From Dugong dugon (lineage: Eukaryota; Chordata; Mammalia; Sirenia; Dugongidae): 64,000 bases of DNA. Below the pieces are notes generated by a model. It made no database searches. It had not been told where the DNA came from and worked only from the letters and a program-made list of their open reading frames with translations. Where the stretch lies: the NCBI GenBank assembly GCA_030035585.1, contig CM057482.1, positions 14,495,001 through 14,559,000 of the forward strand, written 5' to 3'. Shown piece by piece: positions 14,336 to 26,865 of this stretch. Made by a program: the position numbers and the translations under genes. Positions within the stretch are counted from its first letter, which is position 1. Every line of letters begins with the position of its first letter.

Positions 14336-15350
14336 CTTTAGATGAAGGTTTACTTCTGCCTTCTCGTCCTTGCCCCTGGGCTGGTGTGCCCATTTAGTCT
14401 ATTTTGTTTTATGGGTGTATCTAATCTTTGGCTGAAGAATGAACCTCAGGAGTTAGTTCAGTACTGAGTTAAAAGGGTGTCCAAGGGCCACACTCTCAGG
14501 GTTTCTCCAGTCTCTATCAAATCAACAAGTCTGGTCTTTTTTTGTGAGTTAGAATTTTGTTCTACATTTTTCTCCCACTCTGTCTGGGAGCAGTCAGACA
14601 GAGCGGACAAAATTCAGATCCCTGTCAGAGCAGTCGGTGGTGGTAGACAGGCACCATCTAGATGTCAGGCCAGGACACACCGGGGAGCCAAAGACAGACA
14701 TTCTTCGAGGTCTAACATCCAGACTCACATCCTTCCTCTGGGATCCCCAAGGCCCACTTGTTCTTGGCACTTCTTAAAAACAAGAGGCAGGAATAGTATT
14801 TTTATGTCTTCTAACAGAAGTCTGGATTCATAGCTACTCACCTTGCCCCAAGAATCAATTCTTAGGAAATTAGATTCAGATATAAGTTTTCAGAGTTTCT
14901 GGGTCAGCCCAAGGTTCTCTTCCCACTTAAGCCCCCGCTCTCCTGTCTTTTCCTCTTCACACCTCGGAGGCCGAGCAGAAAGTCACATTTCGCAGTTGGT
15001 GCGTCATTGTGGAGAGTGGTGGAGAGCCCTGGGCTGGGCATTCAGAGAGCAGGGTTCTAGTCCCAGCTCCACCCGCGTCCAGGATACCTTGACGCAGCTA
15101 CACTCACTCCATGGGCCTCCATTTCCCCACGCAGAAACAAAGGACTGCGCTATATCTTCATTCGTAGGAAAAGCCTGTAGGCACACTGGGAGGAGGGTGG
15201 GGAGCAGCTAAATGTTTTACCTGGAAAACATGAGGATGTACCAAACACATAACTGAAAATTGATTTTAAGTATATTGGAGGCCACAGGAATAAAGAATCT
15301 CCAAGGTCTGTGCTGAGACCTAAGTTATATAAGCTTCTAGACTTCTCCAA
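14336..15350. other. Intergenic, no gene recognised
   Basis: Short open frames here have no recognisable motif. No repeat family was identified with confidence. Confidence 0.4.
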
Positions 15351-15540
15351 AGGAGCCCTGGTGGTACAGTGAACGATAGGCTGCTAACCGAAAGGTCAGT
15401 GGTTCAAACGCACCAGCCACTCCTTGGGAGAAAGATGTGGCAGTTTGCTCCCATAAAGATTACAACCTTGGAAACCCTGTGGGGCAGTTCTACTCTGTCC
15501 TGTAGGGTCACTATGAGTCAAAATCAACTGACAGCAAGGT
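15351..15540 (+). mobile_element. AfroSINE (type A)
   Basis: Full-length plus-strand copy: head AGGAGCCCTGGTGGTACAG, internal GAGAAAGATGTGGCAGT segment, and tail CACTATGAGTCAAAATC. Confidence 0.92.
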
Positions 15541-15814
15541 GTTTTTTAGGCTTTCCCAAGCTCAAAAGTGGGGGTGGGGGAAGGGAGGGAGGTGAACTGG
15601 ACTCCTTTCTGCAGCCCCTTCCCCACAGCACCCCCAGCCCCCATTCCTTCTTTTACAAAGGGCACTTTGTCACACTCGCAGCTCCTGTCTCCCGAGGTGA
15701 GTGGTGGTGGCAGCGACAGCTGGCCCTTACCACATGTGTTCTGATGGCTGCAGCTGTCAGTGAGTAAATGGGCCTCAGGATTCAGGGGAAGAGGGATGAG
15801 GAGGCGAGTAGGGG

Positions 15815-16330
15815 TGTCTTAGTCACCTAGAGCTGCTGTAACAGAAATACCACAAGTGGGTGGCTTTAACAAAGAGAAATTTATTCTCTCACAGTCTAGG
15901 AGTCTAAAAGTCCAAATTCAGGGTGCTGGCTACAGGGGAAGGCTTTCTTTCTCTGCCGGCTCTGAGGGAAGGTTCTTGTCATCAGTCTTCCCCTGTTGAG
16001 GAGCTTCTCAGGCAGGGACCCCGGGTCCAAAGGACTCTCTGTTCTGGCTCTTGTTTCTTGGTGGTAGGAGGTCCCCATGTCTCTCTGCTGGCTTTTCTCT
16101 TTTATATCTCAAAGAAATGGACTTAAAACACAATCTAATCTTGTAAATTGAGTCCTGCCTCATTAACATAACTGCCGATAATCCCACCTCATTAACATCA
16201 TAGAGGCAGGATTTACAACACATGGGAAAATTATATCAGATGACAAAATGGTGGATAATCACACAATACTGGGAGTCATGGCCTAGCCAAGTTGACACAC
16301 ATTTTGGGGGACACAATTCAACCCATAACA
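15815..16330 (+). mobile_element. MaLR-like solo LTR
   Basis: The 516-bp copy starts TGTCTTAGTCACC and ends ACCCATAACA, the same family as 11574-12140 but on the plus strand. Its flanks AGGGG and GGGGG are an imperfect 5-bp target duplication. It contains TTTATTCTCTCACAGTCTAGG, shared by all copies. Confidence 0.82.
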
Positions 16331-17531
16331 GGGGGCGTCCAAAGACAAAGGGCCTTGCCCAGCCCCTGAGCTCTGCACACACTCTGCCATCAGTAGCAGG
16401 ATCCCCTCCAGGAAGGAAGGAAAAGGAAGAGGAAACAGGAAGCACTGTGTATCCAGTGCAACTAGACTGCAAACGCCGCACTGGCGGTGTGCTTGCGATG
16501 TCTCAGTGGAGCCTAACAACGCTAAGGGCGGAGGCGTAACTAAGGCACCACAGGTAGGGTGCACACCCTGGGTGCTAGTGAGCAGTTTCTATTGGCCATC
16601 ACAATTTCCAATGCCAGCTGTGAGAGATCACTCAGCAATTTAAAATTAATTGCCACAGGTGTTATTTTCCATAGATAGGCCCCTGTCCACAGGGCTAGAT
16701 CTTAGCAGACTTTGTAGAGAGCAGAATTATGTGGATGGGGGTGGGGGACGGAAGGAAATATCTGCCTCAGGAATTAAGCGGTGGACCATTCTGCAGGTGG
16801 TGTGGTGAGATGGCATGGTCTGGATGATGACCCCTGGGCCATCAGCTGGGGTCATGTGGGCTCAGATATTTCTGCGCCAAGAGAACTAATTAGGATTGTC
16901 TTTCTGGAATTTGGGGAACAAAGTAGGTGGCTGAGAATAACCAAACAGCCTTCTGAGTGAATGGAAATGAACTGAATGTCAGTTCTGGGCCAGCTGCTTC
17001 CTCGTATGTTATTTCATTTAATCCTCTCACCCATGTGGTCAGGTAGGCAGTGCAGACACGGTCCCCACCCTACAGGGAATTCGGGCTAAGTGAGGAACAA
17101 TGACACACGAATGTGCCGAGCCAGGCAGGGTCGTGGGAATGCAGTGTGCCTCTAGCTGGGAAAGGCAGGAGAGGCGTTCAAGGGGAGGTGGGCTTGGGGC
17201 TTGGCTCTGAGGGACAAGCAGAGTTTGAGAGCAGGGTGCTCCCAAGGCTTCCCCCAGACCAGGCAGTTCCTGGAAAGGCTTACATTAGAAATGAGTCTGG
17301 CCGGCTCAAGCTCCCCAACAGAGAATGCACCTCTGCCTCAGAGAGAAGGGGGATTGGGCAGGTCCTTGAGGGGCTCAGAAAATTATGGTCCAGACTTCAC
17401 CACCCTGCTCACTCTGCAATCCTAGCCTTGACTCAGCTGCTATGCACCTTAATTTATCAGTCTGACAAACAGACACTCAGAATTTCTCTCCGTTGGGGTC
17501 TCACTGGGATTTACTGGGGGGGCGGGGGGGG
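16331..17531. other. Intergenic, ending in a G-rich run
   Basis: No gene or young repeat is identified. A run of G with a single C at 17515-17535 could form a G-quadruplex. Confidence 0.4.
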
Positions 17532-17727
17532 GGGTGTTTGCACAAAAACGGTTAACACACTTAGCTGCTAACCAATAGGTTAGAGGTTTGAGTCCACCCA
17601 AAGGTGCCTTGGAAGAAAGGCCTTGTCATCTATACCCAAAAAATCAGCCATTGAAAACCCTATGAAGCACAGTTCTACTCTGACCACATGGGGTCAGCAT
17701 GAATAGGAATCGACCTCCGTGGCAACT
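17532..17727 (+). mobile_element. AfroSINE (type B)
   Basis: The plus-strand copy carries the B-type body (GAGTCCACCCAAAGGTGCC, then ATCAGCCATTGAAAACCC). Its head is degraded by the adjacent G run. Confidence 0.88.
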
Positions 17728-18689
17728 TTTTTTGTTGTTGTTTGCACAAGCACTTTGCAATCTGAGAGGTGCTCTGCAAATGTCAACGCTCATTGTGGTT
17801 CCCAGGTTCCCTGTGAAACTCGTCTCTGAAGCAGGCAAGGTGCTTGCCCTCTGCACATTCTCCTTAAGCTGAAGGGTGGTGACCCAGGGTCCAAGAAACA
17901 GACAAGAACCATATCAGCAACCACTGGTGGAGTCACTACTGTGTGCCACGCACCGTGGGGGATACAAAAGGAGAAAGACACATTTCGGCCTTCCTGGGTT
18001 TATGCTGGAAATAAGTAAACACTGGGGAAAAGTTAATATCCTCTGAAATGTGATGTATCAGCTGAAAATGACTGGAACTTGCCCCGGATGATGCTAGATG
18101 ACCTGAACTGCCCTGTTTTTCATGAGAAGGCCATTTCAACACCAGAGAGGTGGAGTGAGGAAAAAGGCTGTATTCCATCTCATTGGAATGTACCCTAGTT
18201 ACATCAGTCAGAAAACAGAACTTCTGCAGAATTGTCTTGGCTCCAGGGACCTGGTGTACAGACCTTTAGTTGGAGAATTATTTTCAGCAAGTAGGTAGTA
18301 AACAGTTCCGTGTCAGCCTCTCTCTGAGACCCGTGTTACATAACGTGGATGAGAAAAACCTTTTTAGCTTTAAAAATATAGAGTGAAATCTGTGGGAGCC
18401 AGAACTCGACGGGACTGCCTTGTTTTTCCGGGTCTCACAAGTTTTCCACCTTTGACAGGGTGTAGTCTTACCACTTTTCTGTCACTCGTCTTAGTGGAAA
18501 ATATTTGAGTTTTCCTTCTCCAACAGGTTTCCAACTTACACTGGCTCTGGCTTTCACAGGTTTTACTGTATATCCCTGTGTCTGCTCCTGCACTGCATCC
18601 TGAGGGAGGGAGCACAGAAAAAAATCTCTATTTAGTCCTGGAGAGAGAGAGTGACTTTTCCTAGGGCACAGGGTGAGTTAGCAGGTTGA
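17728..18689. other. Intergenic, no gene recognised
   Basis: Short frames only. Nothing with a recognisable motif. Confidence 0.4.
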
Positions 18690-18700
18690 GAGTAGAAGCT

Positions 18701-18912
18701 AAACCAAAAACCAATTGCTGTCGAGTCAATTTCAACTCACAGCAACCCCATGTGTGTCAGAGTAGGACTGTGCTCCATAGGGTTTTCAGTGACTGTTTTT
18801 CAGAAGTAGATCACCAGGCCTTTCTTCCAAGGTGCTTCTGGGTGGACTAATATCCAACCTTTTGGTTAGCAGCACAATGCATTAACCATTTGCACCACCC
18901 AGGCACTCCAGG
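18701..18912 (-). mobile_element. AfroSINE (type B) with 11-bp target duplication
   Basis: The minus-strand copy is flanked by GAGTAGAAGCT at 18690-18700 and 18913-18923. A perfect duplication marks retrotransposition by an L1-like or RTE-like machinery. Confidence 0.95.
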
Positions 18913-19059
18913 GAGTAGAAGCTACCTCTTCTGGATTGTGCCTGGAGCTAGTTGGCCCTGGGTTCCTGCTGATCCTCCTTACAACTGGAGGGGGGCGTTG
19001 GGAATGATTGATCAGAGTGGGGAGATTTCTTTTTGGAATGCCCATGTGGCTAGCCCAAC

Positions 19060-19680
19060 TCAATCACTCACTAAATATTTATTGACTACTATATTCCAGG
19101 CACTGTTTTAGTCTCTTGATATTTATCCATTAGTAAAACAGACATGAGCTCCCACCCTCATGGAACTGGCATTCTAGAAGGAGAAGGTGGACAATAAATG
19201 GTAAACATAACAAGTAAGCAAAGTATATAGAATTCTAGAAGATGATACATGCTGTGGGAAAAAGAAAGCACAGAGCAGGGTAATGGGGATCTGCAGTTTG
19301 GGGGATGAGGGATGGGGATGGGGTGAGATGCAATTTTCAAACAGGGTGCTCGGGGGGACTTCACTGAGAAGGTGCAGTATGAGGAAAAGCTTGAAGGAGC
19401 TGAGGGAGTTACCAAGTGGATCTCTGGGGCAGGGATGTTCCAGGCAGAGGAACAGTCATTGCAAAGACCCTGAGGCAGAAGTGTGCCAGTGGGTTAAAGA
19501 AACACTGAAGAGGCCTGCGTGGCTAGGGCCGAGTGAGTGAGGGGAGAGCAGGAGAGGAGGGCAGGTGGGTCATGGGGCCGTGTTATGCAGGGACTTGGAG
19601 GCCACAAGAAGGGCTTTGGGAATATTTAAGTGGAATGAGAGACTATAAGAAGGGGAGTCATCTCACGTAATTTACATCTG
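19060..19680 (+). repeat. Ancient mammalian interspersed repeat
   Basis: TTTATTGACTACTATATTCCAGG, then CTCATGGAACTGGCATTCTAG, then GATGTTCCAGGCAGAGG form a widely shared old mammalian repeat. The exact family (L2/L3-type or other) is not named with confidence. Confidence 0.5.
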
Positions 19681-19689
19681 AGCAGGATT

Positions 19690-20264
19690 TCTAGGGCTGC
19701 TGAGTGAACAATCGCCTATCAGGAGACATGGTGGAAAAGGGAGGTGAGTCAGGAAGCTTTCTGCGTAGACCAGGAGAACAGCCATGTTGGGCTGTCCTAA
19801 GGCAGTCACTGTGGTGAGGAGGGAAGCGGCTGGAGTCTGGGTCAATCCTAACATAAAACAGAAGATTTGCTTGCGGGTTGGGTGGATATTGGCTATGTGG
19901 GAAAGAAAGGAATAAATGAGTACTCCGAGGTTCAGAGTCTGAACAGCTAGGCAAATGGGGTGGTGTCACTTGCTGAGATGGGAACACTGAGGTGGCTCAG
20001 CGTTGGAGGAATATCACCCAGCCAGTTTGGGACCCGTTAAGTTTGAGATGCTTATTAACATGCAAATGGAGGTGTTAGTAGACCACAGCTCAGGGCCAAG
20101 ATTGGAGTTAAAGATATAATTTGGAAACATGAGTTTGTGGATGATTTTGAAAACCATGGGGCTGGATGAGCTCAATGAGGAAGTTGGTCTAGATAGAAAG
20201 ATAAGCCAACTGAGGACTGGACACTCCAACTTTTGGAGGTCAGAAAACAGAATACGATCTATTA
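19690..20264. other. Intergenic, possibly the continuation of the ancient repeat
   Basis: Purine-rich text similar in style to the preceding old repeat. No gene is seen. Confidence 0.35.
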
Positions 20265-20269
20265 GTAAG

Positions 20270-20679
20270 TGTCTTAGTTATCTAGTGCTGCTGTAACAGA
20301 AATATCACAGGTGGGTGGCTTTAACGAACAGACATGGATTTTCTCACAGTTTAGGAGACTAGAAGTCTGAATTCAGGGCACCGTCTCTAGGGGAAGGCTC
20401 TCTCTGTCTCTATCTGCTCCGGGGGAAGGCCTTTGTCTCTTTCTCCTTCTATTCTTAGGTTCCTTGGTCAGCATGTGGCTTGTTTCTTCCCCTTGGTCTG
20501 CGCTTGCTTGCTTAAACTGCTTTTATATCTCAAAAGAGATCGATTAAAGACAACCCTACACTAATAATGCCTCATTAACATGGCAGAGAAAACCTATTCC
20601 CAAATGGGATTATAACCGCAGGTATAGGGGTTAGGATTTACAACACATATTTTTGGGGGACACGATTCAATCCATGAGA
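20270..20679 (+). mobile_element. MaLR-like solo LTR with target duplication
   Basis: Begins TGTCTTAGTTATC and ends TCAATCCATGAGA (terminal CA changed to GA). It is flanked by GTAAG at 20265-20269 and 20680-20684. It is shorter than its relatives at 11574 and 26342. Confidence 0.85.
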
Positions 20680-20684
20680 GTAAG

Positions 20685-21323
20685 TAAGGACACCAGGAAG
20701 GAGACAGGAGAGTAGTATCCAGGAAGTCAAGTGAAGACGGTGGTTCAAGAAGGAAAGAGCATTCACTTTTATCAAATGCTGCTGAGAAGTTAAGTAAGGT
20801 GTGGATGGGAATGACCACAGGTTTAGCCATGAGGAGGTTATTGATAATCATGTTAAGAGAGGTTTCTTTTGAGGGCAGTCTAATTGGAGTGGATTCCAAA
20901 ACAAAAAGAAAAAGGAAATAAGGAAGTGGAGACTGAGTAGAGGCAACTCTTTCAAGAAGTTGTTGTATAAAGGGGAGCAGAGAAATTGGGCAATAGTTGG
21001 AGAAGGGATGATCCAGCAGAGAAGGAGGAAATGTTGCCCAAGGAGAGGGGATAATTGCGGGGCAAGATCCTTGGGTGGGTGACGTGAGGAGGGATCCAGG
21101 GAGCAGTGGCAGGCTTGGCCTCAGGTAGGAGCACAGGTAGGTCGTCCTTTGTGTCCCATGTCATCTGTCCACATCATTTCTACAGATCGTCTGCTTTTCT
21201 TGGCACATCCTGATGGATAAAGATGGCTGCAGCAATGTCCCCACCCTACAGCAACCAGGAACAACAGACTCAGCACTTAAAACCAGGTCCAAGAATCAAT
21301 AAATAATCCCTTGTAGAGAGAGA
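20685..21323. other. Intergenic, no gene recognised
   Basis: Nothing identified beyond short non-descript frames. Confidence 0.4.
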
Positions 21324-21333
21324 CTGAAAACAT

Positions 21334-21490
21334 ACCCATTACCCATTGCTGTGGAGTTGATTCCAACTCATAGCGACCCTGTAGGACAGTGTAGAACTGC
21401 CCCATGGGGTTTCCAAGGAGAGGCTGGTGGATTCGAACTGTCCACCTTTTGGTTAGCAGCTGAGCTCTTAACCACTGCTTCACCAGGGCT
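21334..21490 (-). mobile_element. AfroSINE (type A) with 10-bp target duplication
   Basis: Minus-strand copy flanked by CTGAAAACAT at 21324-21333 and 21491-21500. Confidence 0.94.
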
Positions 21491-21539
21491 CTGAAAACAT
21501 GCTAGGCTTTTGAAAACAAGTATAGAAAAAGTACTTTAT

Positions 21540-22340
21540 TCCAAAAAGAATCAATCAGGAGGTGAGTCATTGCCTAGGGGTTTCTGTTAAGGGCGATGGA
21601 AAAATCTGGACAGAGATAGTGGTGATGGTTACATGATGAACCTAATCAATGTCACCGAATTGTACAGGTAAAAAAATGTTGAAATGGCAAATGTTATATA
21701 TTTGTACAACGATAAAAATTATTTTGTGTCAGATTTAGATGATGGAAAATGATATAATATGTACTTAATAAAAGATAGCTCTTCCCAGTAAATCAGTTGG
21801 GAGCACGGTTATCTAAAGAAGCTCCTCATTCCCTCTCAAGCAAGATATGCCCCACTTCACCCAAAGAACGAGGAAAAGAGGATTATATGATGTTTTTCTC
21901 CTTTCACGATGATGTCTCATTTCATTAGTAATTAAAGAAAGACAAACGAAAACAGCAAGACATCATTTCTTGCCCAAATGACAAATATTTTTAATGATAA
22001 CCCCTAGTATTAACAAGTGTTTGGTGAAGCAGGCATTCTCTTAAAACATGGGTGGGAATGAAAATTGCTTCAAGATTTTTAAGAAACAATTTGGCTACTT
22101 GGCTAAATCACAAGATGTAAGAAAGTTTATGCTTTTTTGGCTTAGTAATTGCCCTTTTGGGAGTCCATTCTTGAAACACAACTGTAAACTTGGACAAAGA
22201 TTTAATCACAAGAAAATTTGTCACAACCTTCTTTTTGGTAATGGAATAAATTTAATAAAATTAATGCCCAAATATAAAAGACAGGGTTGCAACATTCTTA
22301 CACAATCATATTTAATAGTATGAAGAAGTGTTTAAAATAT
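21540..22340 (+). mobile_element. Old L1 3' UTR fragments
   Basis: About 21590-21725 resembles the very 3' end of L1 (GTCACCGAATTGTACAGG). About 22040-22330 resembles the preceding 3' UTR part (GGGTGGGAATGAAAATTG, TTGGTAATGG). No coding capacity. Confidence 0.55.
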
Positions 22341-22970
22341 ATTGGTAAATAAAAAAAAAGTTATAAAACTATCCCAGGTGAATCCTTCTCTACTTCTCAG
22401 GGGTCATACATTTTCTTTTCACTTATTTCTATTTAAAGATTATTCTATTTATTTTTTAAAAATAGTCATATCTTACTCTATGATTTCTAGTTGGATTTTC
22501 TTTACATCAACGGTCCTGGTTGCATTTCTTCCCGTTTTTGCTTCTTAAGTTCTTATTCTTATTTATGGATTTTTTATTTCCTTTGTCTTTTTGAGGCTTC
22601 TAGACATGTTCACCCTAAAGTCTATTTCCATTCCATACAGAATGAAGCCTCTTCCCTGTTACTGGTTTCATTGCCTGTGTTTCTTAGCGCTCAGTCCTTT
22701 TCAGGTCTCTTGGAGGATCAGCTTGCTGACTTGTCCTGAGCGGCAAGTGTGTGTGTCTGCGTCTTTGTGTGTGTGTCTCTCTGTGTCTCTTGTGTCTGTG
22801 TTTGTGCGTGTATGTGCGTGTCTGTTGTGTGTGTTCAGCCCTCCTCTAGCAGCTTTGGCATTGCTTCTACCCAGCTTCCTGGGCCCCTCAGTCCAACGCT
22901 GGCTTTATATTGGTGTCCTGAAGCTGCTGTTCCATGGAGATCCTGAGGCTTTTATAAATCCAGTCACCTA
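22341..22970. other. Intergenic with TG-rich simple repeat
   Basis: A degenerate TG/TC repeat lies at about 22746-22832. No gene is seen. Confidence 0.5.
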
Positions 22971-23120
22971 GCCGTAGTTGTGGCGCAGTGGTTAAGAGCT
23001 TGGCCGCTAACGAAATAGTCAGTAGTTCGAATCCACCAGCTGCTCCTTGGAAACTCTGTGGGGCAGTTCTACTCTGTCCTATAGGTTTGCTACGAGTTGG
23101 AATCAACTGGATGGCAACAG
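22971..23120 (+). mobile_element. AfroSINE (type A)
   Basis: Short form without the GAAAGATGTGGCAG insert. Head GTTGTGGCGCAGTGGTTAAG, then CCACCAGCTGCTCCTTGG and GGGGCAGTTCTACTCTGTCC. Confidence 0.92.
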
Positions 23121-23693
23121 ATTTGATATGTATATACATTTTTTTAGCCATAGTTACCCTCGCCTAGTTCTTGGTTAGGAGGCTGTGTCAACTTCTTCTC
23201 TCCTAGGTACAAAATACAAGTCCTAGTCCTAGGCCATGGTCAATCCCAGCTTTTTTCAGCCTTCTCCCATAAGCAAGTGTAGAAGAGGGAGCGGGAGGAG
23301 AGGGCCCCACCCCAGCCATGAGTTTCACATCCCTTCCCAGCAGCCAGACTCCTGGCAACCTCTGCTCACTTCCGGACCCAGAGCTGAGCGGGACCATGCT
23401 TCAGCTTTGCTTACCACTGTGGGTTTCTGCTTCATCTCTGGTCAAAGGAAATATTTATCTTATTTTAGGGAATAATCAGTCTTTTAAAGTTTTAAAATAT
23501 TTTTTAAAAAATATTATGTCTTATCATTGCTTTGTGTGTGGCACAGATGAGAGGACCTCAGATAACAGTGAATGTAAACAATGTCACCTTAACCAGAAGT
23601 CCCAACCTGCAGCTTCTCACTTTTCTGACTCGGGCTTGTGGGTGGGAAGAGGTGTCATTAGCATTTATGCCTACCTTTTGCCGACTGCTGAAG
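23121..23693. other. Intergenic, no gene recognised
   Basis: A short frame at 23532-23717 overlaps the following SINE and is not a gene. Confidence 0.4.
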
Positions 23694-23875
23694 TTCCTGG
23701 GTGGTGCGAACACTTGATTTGCTCAGCTGCTAGCTGAAAGGCTGGAGGCCCGAGTCCAGGTGGAAAGGCCTCGTGGTCTACTTCCAAAAAATCAGCCATT
23801 GAAAACCTGTGAAGCACAGTTCTACTCTGACACACATGGAGTCCCCATGAATCAGAGCTGACTCTACGGCAACTG
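23694..23875 (+). mobile_element. AfroSINE (type B)
   Basis: Plus-strand B-type body with AATCAGCCATTGAAAACC and TCTACTCTGACACACATGG. Confidence 0.9.
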
Positions 23876-24639
23876 CTTTGCTGACTGGTCTCCCTCCTGC
23901 TCACCCAGCTCCCATTTCCCCCGTTGTTTCTGAGGCAGGCACTCTGGGCATCTCAAGCATGCTGCCCACATCTGGCCAAGCTGGTGCCCCAGGAGCTGTC
24001 TGCTGCCTGGTGGCTATCGGAGGACGTCTCTTCTCCTGCCACCCCGCTAGCTGTCTCCTTTTGGAAACCATCTCCCGGTGCAGGGCTATCTTCTGAGCCT
24101 CCAAAAATGCAAGAACTCAATTCCACCCTGTGTTTCCTGCAAAAGTGGGGAGAATTACCACCACCACCCCACTCTCTTTCCCCAGAGTTCCAGGGTTGAG
24201 CCAGAGACCAGACCCATGCTTTCTCCTTCCTCTTCCCGGGTGCCAGCCAAGCCCCTAACAACTTTCTGCTCAATAACCTCCTTCCCAAAAGGCAAACCAA
24301 CTCACGCAAACGAGTCCATCAGACCTAACCCTACTGTGAACCCTGTGTTGGGCTACCCTTTAGATGTGACCAGAAAGAAACATGCAATTTAGCAGCGGTA
24401 TTATCTGACTGGGTGGGTTACAGTGATTTTTTACTTTATTTTTTGTGCTCTTAGGCATTTTTCTTATTTTCCACAATTAATGTTCACAACTTTTGCAATC
24501 ATGCAAAAAGTGTTATTGGAAAAGAAGATCTGTCCTTCCAAAATGTTTGTTAGATGGAAGACATCTTTAATAATAAATGTTCACAAAGTTTATCATTTTC
24601 CTTTTAAAAACTGGCATTTTGTCCAAATATTAGGGTAGG
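23876..24639. other. Intergenic, no gene recognised
   Basis: Overlapping short frames on both strands have no recognisable domain. Confidence 0.4.
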
Positions 24640-25165
24640 AACTAGATTTGTATTTGGCAGAATTTTGGCAAGTGTCTGTATCATGTCGCTCCATTGCTGA
24701 ACATTTCTGATGTCTCCACAGCGGCCAGGGTAGAGTGCTAGCTCCTTAGCTTGCCTCATAGCAGACCCTTCATGATCTGACTCCTGCTCTGTGCTCCAGC
24801 TGTGCTCTCTAGCTTGTCCTCTCCCATAGAACCGTTTAGTTCTACCTGAACTGCTTAGAGTTTGCTGAACACAGAATGCATTTCCATCTTCATGCCTTTG
24901 GATGTGATCTTCCGGCTGCCCAGGCTGTCCTTTTCCTCTTTCACCTGGCAAACATCTATTCATGCTTTAAAACCCACCTTGGATCAGTCACTGTTGCCTG
25001 CAAGTCCTCACTATGGTCTCTTCTCTGCACTCTCTCTCAACCATGAACACACTTCTGTATCTGCACGTATTGTGCTGAATTGTTTCACTCATTTCTGTAG
25101 ACCCACACCTAGCATAGTGCCTAGCACATAGTGAGCATTTTACAGATGTTTGTCGAGTTGACACA
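24640..25165 (+). mobile_element. L2 LINE 3' part
   Basis: Diagnostic L2 wording, diverged: TTCATGATCTGACTCCTGC, CTTTAAAACCCACCTTGG and the terminal CATAGTGCCTAGCACATAGT. It is an old fragment with no coding capacity. Confidence 0.8.
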
Positions 25166-25459
25166 GATTCATTCATTCCACAAATGTGCATGGAGTACCC
25201 AGTACATGCTGGACGCTCTGCCAACTTGATGGGATTCAGAATTAGTGAGACACAGACCTCACTTTAGCAACTCACACTTCAGCGGGCTAGATGGAGAGAC
25301 AGACACAGATCATTACAATGACGATGGGATACAGGCAGGTCTCTCTCACCTTTTCTCAAGCTACTTTTCTCCCTTAGCCGCTAGGTCTTGAAAGCATAAT
25401 TCGTATTTATTACTTGGCCTATTTCTTCAACAGAATCTTCCATTTCCTGTATTCAGTTT

Positions 25460-25606
25460 AAGAGTTTGGCTGCTAACCAAATGGTCAGCAGTTCGAATCC
25501 ACCAGGTGCTCCTTGGAAACCCTATGGGGCAGTTCTACCGTGTCCTATAGGGTCACCTTGAGTCAGAATCGAATCGACGACAACGGGATTGGTATTTTAG
25601 GTTTTA
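25460..25606 (+). mobile_element. AfroSINE (type A), head-truncated, with 10-bp target duplication
   Basis: Flanked by TATTCAGTTT at 25450-25459 and 25607-25616. The first bases of the tRNA-like head are missing, so reverse transcription stopped early. Confidence 0.92.
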
Positions 25607-25616
25607 TATTCAGTTT

Positions 25617-26336
25617 CTGAAATTGTTCAATGGAATGCCTTTCTAGTTCTTTCTTCACTCTAATATGAGGAAGACCATTCAAACACTCAGAGTAGCCCCC
25701 AAATTTGCCACTTCTCAAGAAAGTGAGTTCCCCGTGACTGGAGGTGTACAAGTCAGCGCTGGTGACTAACAGGTGTGGTTAAGGAAGTTGGAAGAGGAAT
25801 TTAACCTAAAAAAGGTGGGTTGAACTATATGACCTTGAAAGGCTTTCCAATCCTGGTTCTAAGGAAAAGAAAAAAAAAAGTCAAGACTAAACTGAGGCCA
25901 AGAGCCTGAGCTTCTAAAGTGCCATCATCACTGCACAATCCCTGGGCCACACCCTGAAAAGAAAAACAGATACTCTCCGTCCCTTCCAATACTCTCTCTT
26001 AAACCATTCTGACCTAATAGATGGGATCCCTTGCCAAGTCATGGTGGGTGCATTTCCATGCAACATCAGGCAATCACCCCAGTCTTGTGGACCTTATCTT
26101 TGCCTTGGGACTGGCCCAAATGAGAACCATTTGGGTCTGTGGGGAGGGAAATACGTGGTTGACAGCCAGGGGCTTCTGGTGAGCTCCTGCTAGTCAGGGG
26201 TCCTAACACAGCTACTACCCAAGGAACCTGTAAAAGCATCCCCCCGCATGGGCCTTATGTTTCAGGAAATTTCTTCTGTCAATCTACTTTAAAAAAAAAA
26301 ATTAACGATTTTGCTTACTTTAGAAATTAATCAGAG
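25617..26336. other. Intergenic, no gene recognised
   Basis: Only short A runs (for example about 25868-25879) and non-descript sequence. Confidence 0.4.
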
Positions 26337-26341
26337 CCATC

Positions 26342-26865
26342 TGTCTTAGTCATCTGGTGCTGCTCTAACAGAAATACCTCAAGTGGATGGCTTTACAAAG
26401 AGAAATTTATTCTCTCACAGTCTGGTAGGCTATAAGTCCAAATTCAGGGCATCAGCTCCAGGGGAACGCTTTCTCCATTGGCTCTGGAGGAAAGTCCATG
26501 TCATCAGTCTTCCTTTGGTCTGAGAGCTTCTCTGCACAGGAACCTCAGGTCCAAAGGACGCGCTCTGCTCCCAGCACTGCTTTCTTGGGGGTATGAGGTT
26601 CCCATGTGTCTCTGCTTGCTTCGCTCCTTTATATCTCAAAAGAGATTGCATTAAGACACTAATCCTGTCCACCTCATCAGTGTAACCTCATCCTAGTGAT
26701 AGAATTTATAACACATGAGGAGATCACATATAATCTCATAATAGTGGTAGAGTTTACAACACGTAAGGAAATCACATCAGATAACACAATCATACAATAC
26801 TGGGAATCATGACCTAGCCAAGTTGCTACCCACATTTTTTGGGGGACACAATTCAATCCATGACA
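26342..26865 (+). mobile_element. MaLR-like solo LTR with perfect target duplication
   Basis: The 524-bp copy starts TGTCTTAGTCATC, ends TTCAATCCATGACA and is flanked by CCATC at 26337-26341 and 26866-26870. Together with 11574, 15815 and 20270 it defines the family ends. Confidence 0.88.

Noticed and set aside
14477-15767. Runs of 100-130 codon open frames on the plus strand
   Set aside because: No domain, no splice context, and they overlap an AfroSINE at 15351. They look like chance frames.
16222-16564. Overlapping open frames on both strands of 80-105 codons
   Set aside because: They start inside a solo LTR and have low-complexity, composition-driven translations. No homology recognised.
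22749-22946. Cys/Val-rich small protein
   Set aside because: It is a translation of a TG-rich simple repeat.
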